NCBI GenBank assembly: GCA_035610365.1
Contig: CM069432.1
Coordinates: forward strand, 224,338,532 to 224,402,531
DNA length: 64,000 nt
Direction of reading: 5' to 3'
From: Aquatica leii
Taxonomy: Eukaryota > Arthropoda > Insecta > Coleoptera > Lampyridae
The notes below the pieces were generated by a model. It saw nothing but the letters and a program-made list of their open reading frames with translations. It searched no databases and was not told the origin of the DNA. A program made the position numbers and the translations under genes. This document shows positions 1 to 10,217 of the stretch, in pieces (position 1 is the stretch's first letter; each line of letters begins with the position of its first letter).

Positions 1-48
1 TGCCACTGAACCAGCATGTCTTTTGTTTTTGCAGTTGTTCGCTCAAAG

Positions 49-566
49 CTAAAATGCCCCGATAAGGTCGACATTGACATGAGCCATTTTCTGTCTCGGG
101 CGGATCGCAGTTCCATGATAAAATCCTGGAGTAAATGCAACCATCGTGCAACTTATGAATCCAATCACTAGCAGCTGCGAGCACATAACTAAACGACTAA
201 ACTCGAATGGAGCATTGCACAAACCAAACATCATTCGATTAAGTTCATCCGTTGTATCGCTTGTGGTAAAAGCGGTTTTTGTGTTGTGCTTCTTTCGCCA
301 ACGGCACTTGCAAGTAAGCACTTCCTAAGTCTAGCACTGAAAATAGTCTACATCCAATAAGTCCTTTCAATTGTTCTTTTATGTATAGGTAGGTATAGGA
401 AAATTAACGTAGTTTGCATATTTAAGGCCCGATCAGCAATCACTAATTTTCTTAATTTCTTACGCACTAGTAGGTATGGAGAAGCATACGGCGGCGCCGT
501 ATTACTAACAATTCCGTGAAGCTTGTACTCAATTAAATTTACTTCACCCGCGTATAAAATCTCCAA
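49..566 (-). pseudogene. Ty3/mdg4-type retrotransposon reverse transcriptase fragment
   Basis: Read on the minus strand, two broken reading frames cover the front half of a Ty3/gypsy-type reverse transcriptase. The part at 348-566 contains PPYASPYLLVRKK followed by a decayed (V)xxDxRALN segment. The part at 49-321 contains KTAFTTSD and then RMMFGLCNAPFEFSRLV, the usual block before the catalytic YxDD. The catalytic YxDD itself would lie beyond the left edge. Frame changes near 330 and stops make it non-functional. An old gag piece lies directly upstream at 575-740 with no recognisable protease between, so the copy is internally deleted as well as frameshifted. It sits 5' of the first visible ASCC3 exon, probably inside an ASCC3 intron. 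Family assignment rests on motif order only. Confidence 0.75.
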
Positions 567-574
567 AGTTATGT

Positions 575-740
575 ATGTTAGCTTTTCGTGTAGCTTACCA
601 ACTACGTGCTGCTCCCGTCAAATGTAGTTTTGCTGTTTCCAACAACCACTGGTCTGACCAATTCTTATTGATGCACTCCATTTTAACTGCTCGTGCTAAT
701 CCACTGTTTCAACATGATGAACCTCTTCATTAAAATCCCT
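575..740 (-). pseudogene. Ty3/mdg4-type gag fragment
   Basis: The minus-strand translation of about 598-674 reads NWSDQWLLETAKLHLTGAAR followed by SW. This is the W-x-x-x-W-L-x-x-A-x-x-x-L-x-G-x-A-x-x-W signature of insect Ty3-type Gag capsid regions. A stop codon follows at once and the flanking frames are broken. It lies immediately upstream, in element orientation, of the RT fragment at 49-566, so both probably belong to one decayed insertion. Weaker candidate gag sequence may continue to about 1000, but I could not follow it confidently. Confidence 0.55.
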
Positions 741-2503
741 CATGTTTTCAAATATCGGCATAACCTGCTGCCTTTCTTCTCTGTTGGGAAAATGTTCCCT
801 GTGCATGCTTGCGTGGTCATTGTTGGATTTGACAGTTGCTTGTAATCGAATCTCTGCATTATCGACTCCAATTCATCTTTGTCGACGCGGTCTTATACCA
901 TGCCTCGACTCTGCATCATTTTAGATATGTAACTTTTGGAAAACCAAAATGTGCCTTTGCCTTAACGAATCCACTAACACTAACAACGATTTTACGTTCC
1001 TAGACAGTAAAACGCAATGTTCCAATCGCTTCTCAACGTGCACGTGCACCTTCCTTCTGATTTTCGTACATCAATCGATTTATAACTTTCAGGTACAAAC
1101 ACAACAGTCCTGCTTACTGCAACTGTCATATGCCTATCCTACTTCTGAATTTGATCAGGATTTTTAATTAAAAACTCAGATTTAAGCACTAAAATTCTCG
1201 GCATTTATTTAAGCGTAAGCTCTGCACCAAATTGCAAACTTGAATGGCCTGCGCACGATCGCTTTCCGCCTCGACCCCCCCCCCCCCACTTCTTTCTTTC
1301 AGTCATGCACATTCATTTAAGTGAATATTTATTTCTATGATGTTTTAGTTTCTTCTAAATCCCCGAGTGAGTGATTTCAAATTAGCAATATCTGTGCATT
1401 TTTAATTTGTGATTTGGAGTTATTTACCTTTAAAATAATGCTAAAAAAGATCTCAGATATAAGTATTTTTTAAAATTTAAAATCAGGAATACATGGTAAA
1501 AACTTCCAAATCTTCAGAAAAGTTCCCCCATGCTGCAGTGATTGCGGCCTTCACAGTAACTGCAATAGAAAAAGAAGCGTTTAGCTGTTTCGAAGCAAAC
1601 TGCCAAAGAAAACCACTGTAGTTTTTGTTATTATGTTGTGTGTTATTACCCTGGCACCTGTCAAGCAACTCTCTCCGAGTCAAGTTCACGTGTATTGGGT
1701 TCAGAGGTTTTTAAACCTTCGGATCAAATAAGAGACAATCGTGCTGGAACTTAGACAAGTCCAATCCTTCAGTTTCCGCTGCATCTCGCATCGCCTTTTG
1801 GACAGTTTTGATGGTTTTGATTTTTATCAGTCGAACTCAAATGATAAAATGTAACCCAGAGTAGCTTGTCTTCACTTTTTTCTCTTAAACTCTTATCAGT
1901 TTCTTCAAACTACGACATCCTGATCACTATAACCATCATCGATATACCGCGTACTATCTGCTTCTTCTCTTCTTCTACAGCTATTTGCATATTAAATTTA
2001 GAAACTGATTCTACTGCTGTCCATAAATTCGCGAAGCACCCAGCAAAACGTTGATAATAAAACTTGCTAAATCCAGCAAGTCGCCACTATACGTTTATTT
2101 AGTTCAAATGCATTTTCAATCATAGAGCCGGAATTGGATGTACGAAATACCGCATTCAAACATCACATTAATTTTGAATCCCAAGCCTCGCGGACTTGCT
2201 TCATTGAGTAAGCTTTTGCACATCACTAAATTGCTGATTGCAAAAAAAAACCGAAACAAACCAAAGAATGCAATAACCATGATGCCTCGGTATCCCCAGA
2301 AGCCAACGCAATTAAGCAGCGGCTTCCTCTTGTAGGATCTGGCTACAATGTGTGTTGCAAAAGGCGGTATATACTTTCGTATATTATGAGTTAACAATAA
2401 TAACACCATTCGACTATGCAGTTTTTTAAATAAAAATCAACAAATTGTCTTACGATAATCACATTTCAAAAAACTTTAAACTTCTCATAAGCTGTCATTT
2501 TAG
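741..2503. other. unassigned AT-rich stretch, probably ASCC3 intron
   Basis: No ASCC3 exon and no other convincing coding similarity was found here. Short open frames exist but look random. The stretch ends with a good polypyrimidine tract and AG at 2502-2503, the acceptor of the first visible ASCC3 exon. It therefore most likely represents a long intron enlarged by retrotransposon debris. Its only striking local feature is the 13-base C run at 1275-1287. Confidence 0.5.
1275..1287. repeat. poly-C run (13 nt)
   Basis: Thirteen consecutive C residues stand in an otherwise strongly AT-rich region. Such a run is a likely site of length polymorphism or of sequencing and assembly error. Confidence 0.9.
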
Positions 2504-5500
2504 GTACTGGTATTTGTTCATGCTAGAAACCAAACAGTGAAAACTGCCAATTTTTTAAAAGAAACCGCTTCGAAAAGGAAAATGTTAGATTTATTTCTTC
2601 CTCCTAATTCAATTCAATCAAAAAAAGCGAATTGGGAACTTGGAAACGTTTCGAACAAAATTGTAGACGATTTAGTTGCACATGGACTTGGCGTCCACCA
2701 CGCCGGTAAGTTGCTGGGTTTTATTTAAATCAAATTAATTAATTTTTTTAGGTATGCTGAGAAGAGACAGATCTTTAATTGAGAAAAGTTTTATTAACGG
2801 AAGCATTAAGGTTCTTGTTTGTACAGCTACATTAGCGTGGGGTGTCAATCTACCAGCTCACGGTGTCATTATCAAGGTTAGTGGTTAAATTATTTTTTTA
2901 AATTAATTCTGGTTTGCTTATTTTAGGGTACTGAAATATATGATTCAAAAAAAGGCGCCTTTGTAAATTTAGACATTCTTGATGTTTTACAAATATTTGG
3001 TAGAGCAGGGCGTCCTCAATATGATACTTCTGGTCATGGTATTATAATGACAAACAATGAGAAAATAAATTTTTATTTATCTTCGTTAACAAATCAGCTT
3101 CCTATTGAAAGTAATTTGATGAAAGCCATGGCAGATAATTTAAATGCTGAAGTATGTTGCATTTAGTTCCTCTAATCATTTATTAAAAATAATTGAATTA
3201 TAGATCGTGTTGGGTACTATTGCAAACATACAAGAAGCAGTAGAGTGGTTGACTTTTACTTATATGTACAGGAGAATGAATGCAAATCCTCATGTTTACG
3301 GACTACTTCCTAAAGATTTTGAAGTAATTGTTTAATTATGATTCAAATTGCAGTTTTAAGTATTCTTTTCAGGAAGATCCATCTTTAAGAAGGTACCTTT
3401 TCGATTTATGTCACGGTGCTGCCGAACATTTAGATCGTGCTCAAATGATCAGATATGACAAATCATCTGGAGAATTTACATCTACATATTTAGGAAGAAC
3501 TGCTAGTTACTTTTACATTACTGTAGACACTGTTGAAAATTTCAGTGCTAGAATTAAACCGTTTATGACCGAAGCAGCTATTATTCAAATGATGTGTTGC
3601 GCTTCTGAATTTAATGACATGCAAGTAAGTCCAATTGAACAGATTTTACTGTATATACATTTTTTCTTAATTTTGTAGGTAAGGCCAGAAGAGTTAACCG
3701 ATTTAGATGGATTGTTAGATACGTACTGTGAGTTTCCAGTAGCTATGGGCGTTGAAAACGCGGAAGGAAAAGTGTTTGCTTTAATGCAAACTTATTTATC
3801 AAGAGGATATATTAAATCTATATCCCTTGCATCTGACATGGAGTTCATTAACCAGGTTGTCATATGCCATTATCGGTTTTGTTGTGTTTAATTAATATTA
3901 TTACAGAGTTCAGCACGTATAGCTCGGGCTCTGTTTGATATAGCAATACACAGAAATCAAGCAACATTTGCTGGTCGGTGTTTAACGGTTGCTCAAGCTT
4001 TTGAAAGACAAATGTGGCCATTTCAGTCACCTGTAAGACAATTTCCCGAAATACCTACTTCAGTCATCGAACATATAGAAACTCATAATATTAAAATAGA
4101 GGATCTTAGAGAAGTAGACAATAAAGATATGGGATATTTAATTCGAAACCATAAAGTTAAAAAGCAACTGAAGCATTTTATCGATTCGTTTCCGCTGCTA
4201 CAAGTTGATTCTACTTTACATCCAATTACTAGAGGTGTTTTGAGAGTGAAACTATTCATTACACCAACGTTTATATGGAACGACAAAATTCACGGCAAAG
4301 CATGCGAAAATTTCTGGCTTTGGGTCGAAGATCCAGAAAACGACACTATATATCATTCAGAATCATTAGCCATTACTAAAGCAGTTTGCATGAAACAAGA
4401 AACACTCGAGTTAGTATTAACACTTCCACTAGTGGAACCCAGGCCTAGTCAATATTTAGTAAGAGTTTGCAACGATCGTTGGATGCGTAAGTATTTTTAA
4501 ACTTGATTGAATTTCAGTTTAAAGCCATAGTTCCTATTACAGATGCAACCATTCAACATGCACTATCATTCAAAGATCTATACATTCCGTTAAGCTATAC
4601 TCCTCACACAGAGCTTTTAGAGCTTCGTCCCTTATCAATTGAAGCTCTGGAGAATCCACTTTATCAGGCCCTTTACAACTTCTCTCATTTCAATCCAGTA
4701 CAGACTCAAATATTCCACACATTGTACCATAGAGACGAAAATGTTTTATTAGGAGCTCCTACGGGTTCAGGAAAAACTATTGCAGCTGAAATCTGCATCT
4801 TTCGTTTATTTAATAAGAACCAACGCTTGAAGGTTTGTTTTATAACTCCAATTTGTTTAAAGAAAAAAATTACTTTCTAGGTGGTTTACATAGCCCCATT
4901 AAAATCATTAGTTAGAGAAAGGGTAGAAGATTGGAAGAAACGGTTCGATGGCTATTTAGGAAAAAAAGTTACCGAGATAACGGGCGATACAACACCAACG
5001 ATTCAACAACTAAAAGAAGCCGATATTATTATAACTACTCCTGAAAAATGGGACGGTTTGAGTAGAGGTTGGCAGAATCGAAAGTACATACAAGATATCG
5101 GTTTAATAATAATTGACGAAATTCACTTGTTGGGTGAAGATCGAGGTCCTGTTTTGGAGGTAATTGTATCTAGGACGAATTTTATTGCTTGCCAAACTGG
5201 AATGAAACCTAGAATTATTGGCCTATCAACTGCAATGGCAAATGCAGGGAATTTAGCAAATTGGTTAGGGATATATGAGGTACTCTTCAAAGAATAAGAA
5301 AGAAGTTATTGTAAAAATGTTTTTTTTTAGACTGGGTTATATAATTTTCGGCCATCCGTACGTCCAGTACCGCTTGATGTTCATATAATGGGATTTTCTG
5401 GAAAACACTACTGTCCCAGAATGCTTTCCATGAATCGACCAACTTATCAAAAAATAAGGCAGTTCGCTCCAGATAGTCCGACATTAGTGTTTTGTTCTTC

Positions 5501-8500
5501 ACGTAAACAGACCCGTTTAACAGCTATAGATCTTATAACTTACTTATCTACCGATTTTGATAGTAAACGGTGGCTACATTGCGAGGAACATGTAATGGAG
5601 TACATTACTAGAAACATTCAGGATCCGGATTTGCAACATTTTCTTTTGTTTGGAATTGGTATTCACCATGCGGGTTTGCAAGAGCAAGATAGAAAAACTG
5701 TAGAAGAATTGTTTGTTAACCAAAAAATACAAATCTTGATTGCCACTGCCACACTCGCTTGGGGTGTTAATTTCCCAGCGCATCTTGTTATTATCAAAGG
5801 TAGGTTAAAAAAATAGAAAACTTTTTTTGAACACGCAATTACAGGTACTGAATATTTTGATGGCAAAACTAAGCGATATATCGACATGCCGATAACAGAT
5901 ATTTTGCAAATGATGGGCCGTGCGGGTCGTCCTCAGTATGATACAAGTGGCGTAGCGTGTGTGTTTGTTCAGGATATAAAAAAGAACTTTTACAAGAAAT
6001 TTTTGTACGAACCGTTTCCCATTGAATCAAATTTGATGCAAGTTTTGCCCGATCACATTAATGCTGAAATCGCTTCTGGTACGATTAGTACTAAAGATCA
6101 ATTAATGGAATATATGACTTGGACGTACCTGTATCGAAGACTTTTGGAAAATCCCTCATATTATAAAGTGGATGATGTGGAACCGCAAGGGTTGCAAAAG
6201 TTCCTCAGTGATTTAGTTGATGCTGTTGTAAACGTATTGGTAGAGAGCGACTGTATCAAAGCGGAAGAAGTTGAAAGTGTAAGTATAATTGTATTTTAAT
6301 CGTGAAGGGCAATTGTTTTGCATCAGAGACAAAATAATCGGTTTTAGTGTACATACTAAGTGTTAAATACGAAACTCAATGAAAATTTTCGTAACGACGT
6401 CTGTTTCTTTTTTTCATTTTTGCACCTACCGTGCCCTAATATTTTCCATCAAAAACTGTAGGTCGGTATAATAACTTCATATTAACAAATTAATAACAAA
6501 ACTAAAACCTAATAAAAATACAGGGCAACACAAAGATCCGTGAACACAGAACTACTCAAACAATATTGTGAAACATACAAAGAAAAAGTTAGCAATTCTC
6601 TAAATCAGATCGAACACGCTCCAAATTAAATAAACCAGCTAACAACAACAATAACGATGGCTTTACAAGAAAAAAGACGAAACGGTGAAAATGATTGAGA
6701 AAGAGAATTATATAAAACTGGCTTACTATATATTAGTGATGGTGAATTTCGTTACTTTTGAGTAATCGTTACTATTCGTTACTTATACTTTTTGTATTCG
6801 TTACTTTGATTACTTTGGATACTAGGACTACTTTGACAACTGTATGTTTTTGTGGTAATAAATACGGGTACCGGAATATAATTCCTTGAATCGTTTCGCG
6901 ATAGGGATTTGATTACCTTAGACGTATATGCATAAATGACTAGAACGTGTTGTAAAATTCTAATTTATGTAAACATTTTTGACAGTAGCTGATACCGGAG
7001 AAACTTATCATTTTAAATACAAAACAGAACATATGTACTTTGGATTGTTAGTATTTATTAACGTTTTTAATATTAATTTAGGAAATGGAAATACGCACAA
7101 TATATAATGTAAAAGCTTCAAAAAATATTTCAAAGTATAAAATTATAAATTTTCGATAATAATCAATTTTGTTTTTTGCTAAATTTTGAAAAAGATGTTA
7201 TCCAGGAAATAACAGAATTAACATTTGTATATGTATGAATACGAATAAATACCTCAAAACGTTGATAATTTTGGTTTTATAAATTGCACAATTTAAGGAA
7301 TTTAATTTAAGAAATCTAAGGGAAGAACAGAGATCACTATTATCCGTATAATAATGTGTTTAAAAAGTTAAGGTTCTGCGTCGTTTATGCGCTCTGTATT
7401 CAATATTGTCCCTACAAAATTACAATTCATAAAACGAGTAATGATGTACTATGTGTACAGAGTACAAACGGTTACTGGAACCCATTTTGCAGATGTGAAT
7501 ACTGTAATCGAATGGTACGAATATAACGATGTAACGAATACTGTGCCTTTCGAGTAATCGTTACTTCGGATCCTAGCGAGTAACGAGTACTCAAGTAACG
7601 AATAGTTACTTATTCACCATCACTACTATATATGCAACACGATAATACAGAGAAACCGGAAAAAAAGCAAGGAAAATGATACGCAAGGATATGGAAGATG
7701 CGTATGAAAAAATGGCAGAAAAAGTCTAAGAAGAAACGAAGGAAAATGTGAAATTATAGCAATGAAGGACAAAAATGAAAGAGAAATAACAAACAGAACA
7801 GAAGTAGTGGTGGTTTTTCAGTATACGCGAATAGAGATTATAGTGTGCGCTTAAACCACAGTGGACTGTTTTAAGATCACGTAGTACCAATTTGGTTTCA
7901 TGTGTCGATACTGTCATAAAAATCAGAACCGCCAGATATATCGAATATATTGGTTCTATCAGACCTCAAAAGAAAATAAGCCCATACTTGATAGATCTGA
8001 AGGATATGAGCGTTCATAAGATTGGCTATCCATTACAATTTTATTCATCCATTGGCATACACCAAGACAACCGTCGTGTTGAATAGATGAAAAAAATTGC
8101 TTCGTGTAACGGTTCGTTCACAAACGAATCAAATGAATATGCATAGTGATGAAGTCCTTCCTCAATAAAATATTGTTCATTTTACACCACAATGATAGGA
8201 AATGGCACATCAGACGTTAACTTTATTAGTATACATTTGCTAAATATGTTGTACGTACATATATATCAATGCCTTTATAGGCGAAAAAATCTATTGCTGC
8301 AGAATCGTACATAGTTAATACTTCGAAATTATTTTAGCATGTTTTGTTGAAAATATTTTGTGTTTCACTAAATATGAAAATAAATCCTATTTTGTGTTCC
8401 TAACTATAATGGCTGGTTTATAGAAAACTAATTACGAAATGCTTTTTTTTAGGACCTTCGGTTGAGATATGAAATTACTTTTTACGGACAAATAGCTTCC

Positions 8501-9705
8501 TTTTATTATTTGTCATATAAAAGTATGGTGCACTTTCAAAAACGTTTAGATAAAGATAATACGATCTTTGATATAATTAAGGTACTATGCGCAGCAGAAG
8601 AGTATGCGTTGTTTCCTGTCAGACACAATGAAGATAAGATTAATAAGTAGGTATTTTTTTTATATATAAAGTAAGAAATAACTTTGTTTTTTTCAGGGAA
8701 ATTGCCCAAGATATGTCGTACCCATTAAATGGAGATTCTTGCGACTCCCCACATGTTAAAGTAGGTTTACTCATTCACGCTCACCTAACAAGGTTTCCTT
8801 TTCCCAATCAAGAATATAAAGTGGATTTTAAGATAGTTATGGATCAAGCTTTGCGTATTCTCCAGGTATACTTAATTTTTTTTTGTTATTTATTTAACGC
8901 TATTATTTCAATAGGGAATGACGGATATTGCGTCTAACAACGGATGGCTTAGTTGTACACTAAGGATTATTATGTTGATGCAAATGCTAATTCAAGGACA
9001 ATACATAAATACACCAGTATTGCTAAGTTTGCCACATATAACTGAAGCTCATCTACCTATGCTATATGCAGAAATTAAGAAGAAACTAAATTTAGATAAA
9101 GCAGATGTTAATCTTCCACGGTTAAAATTCATATGTTTAAAAAATAGGATACACTTAGAGTGCGCATTAACCGTTCTATTTGAAATGAGCACCGCTAAAG
9201 AAATACTAAGGCACATATCGGACTTGCCTTTATTGGACGTGTCTGTAACCATTCCACATACCAATCAGACTTTTTCGAAAAGTAATATTCAGCCTGTGAT
9301 ATTAGATGCAAATGAGGAGTACGAATTTATATTTCATATTAAGCGACTAGGTTCCCCAAATTTGTCGGTGCACGCACCAAGGTTTCCCAAGAAAAAAGAT
9401 GAAGGATGGTTACTTTGTGTCGGTGATGTCAAGTACGATTACTTACTGCAAATTAAGCGGTTTACAGTCAGTAAACACATGAATTGCTCTATAATGATAA
9501 CAACACCTACTTCAGGTAAGTAAAATAAGCACATTGGGCGCTCGTATAAAATTTTTCGTTGTCATTTAAGAGCGCCCAAAATTTTCATGTTTTTTTAAAA
9601 ATATTATATTTCTTTACAGGGAACTACACTTTTACTGTATTTATAATGAGCGATTCTTATTTGGGACTGGATCAACAATACGATATTCCTATTAACATTC
9701 GATAA
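2504..9705 (+). CDS. ASCC3: ASCC3, activating signal cointegrator 1 complex helicase (3' part of gene)
   Basis: ASCC3 is the large Ski2-like 3'-5' helicase of the ASC-1 complex, acting in alkylation repair and in splitting collided ribosomes. Fifteen exons splice in frame into 1,440 residues: 2504-2705, 2752-2876, 2927-3151, 3204-3323, 3373-3624, 3679-3855, 3907-4486, 4543-4832, 4881-5279, 5331-5799, 5845-6278, 8453-8646, 8697-8865, 8915-9515, 9620-9705 (TAA at 9703). Visible order: end of cassette 1 ([39 protein letters not shown]), first Sec63 domain, cassette 2 with Walker [10 protein letters not shown] near residue 632, DEIH near 737 and [12 protein letters not shown] near 968, then the second Sec63 domain ending [10 protein letters not shown]. 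About 700 N-terminal residues, including the cassette-1 Walker A, are absent; they should lie left of the window. Introns are 46-105 nt except the 2,174-nt intron 11, which holds a hAT-type insertion. SNRNP200 (Brr2) is the nearest alternative; the residue-level match favours ASCC3. Confidence 0.93.
6279..8452 (+). other. ASCC3 intron 11 (2.2 kb, transposon-bearing)
   Basis: The donor GTAAGT follows the exon at 6278, and the acceptor is a T-rich tract ending in AG at 8451-8452. The intron is about 40 times longer than most of its neighbours. The hAT-type element at 6734-7625 explains 892 bp of the excess. The remaining flanks (6279-6725 and 7634-8450) are A-rich on the plus strand and unassigned; they may be older insertions. 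No conserved coding motif was found in them. Confidence 0.85.
6734..7625. mobile_element. non-autonomous hAT-type DNA transposon (892 bp)
   Basis: The element starts TAGTGATGGTGAA and ends with the reverse complement TTCACCATCACTA. It is bounded by a perfect 8-bp duplication CTATATAT at 6726-6733 and 7626-7633. An 8-bp duplication and a TAGNG-type terminus are hAT hallmarks. Both ends carry many copies of CGTTACT/AGTAACG words in the first 100 bp, the subterminal repeats usual for hAT transposase binding. The interior has no long reading frame and no transposase motif, so it must have been mobilised in trans. It lies inside an ASCC3 intron without touching the splice sites. Confidence 0.9.
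9534..9579. repeat. inverted repeat in the last ASCC3 intron
   Basis: TTGGGCGCTC at 9534-9543 pairs perfectly with GAGCGCCCAA at 9570-9579 around a 26-nt loop. It lies in the 104-nt final intron, which is longer than most introns of this gene. The GC-rich stem contrasts with its AT-rich surroundings. It may be the remains of a very short inverted-repeat element or an RNA hairpin in the intron. Confidence 0.8.
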
Positions 9706-9734
9706 ATTATATATGTATCTATTATAACCAATAG

Positions 9735-9740
9735 AATAAA
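9735..9740 (+). terminator. ASCC3 polyadenylation signal
   Basis: AATAAA lies 30 nt after the ASCC3 stop codon, implying a very short 3' UTR. This fits the compact convergent arrangement with Pop2. Confidence 0.6.
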
Positions 9741-10191
9741 TTATTGAAAAAAATAGGATTCTTCTTTATTTAGGACACAAGGACATTAATTTTGTGAAAA
9801 AAACAAAATTAAAAAAAAACAAGGCAAACTAATGTATTTCTATTTTAAAACCAATGCTATAAATTTTGTGGTTTGTTCAATTTAACCGTTAGCACGAATG
9901 CAATTTCCTAATTAATATTAAAATAGTCCAACATAAGTATAACCTAAAGGTAATAGTTCGTAATGCTAAATAATATTTAAAACTTTTATTTGTAGAAGTC
10001 GTTGATGGACACAAAACAATGAATTTTGAATGTTTTAAAAGAAAGTTATCTACAATATGCAATATTTAATGGTAATGTACACGCGCTATCAATGGTTGCA
10101 AATAAATAGTTTTATTTCGTTTTTGTACTTTCATTGATACCATTAAAAAAAGATAAACAAATGGATTTGATAAAATATATTACTTAAACAC

Positions 10192-10197
10192 TTTATT
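10192..10197 (-). terminator. Pop2 polyadenylation signal candidate
   Basis: On the minus strand AATAAA occurs about 21 nt after the Pop2 stop codon. A second copy lies further downstream at about 10110-10115, so the 3' end could be either. Confidence 0.5.
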
Positions 10198-10217
10198 TAA
10201 ATATGTACCGAGTTCTT

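Noticed and set aside
2116-2409. 97-codon minus-strand frame with hydrophobic stretches
   Set aside because: An overlapping frame is open on the other strand, there is no family resemblance, and it lies in a probable intron.
4487-4524. Short splice options for ASCC3 intron 7 (acceptors at 4517 or 4524)
   Set aside because: They give introns of 31 or 38 nt, and the first also breaks frame; the acceptor at 4542 gives a 56-nt intron and a protein of exactly the family length there.
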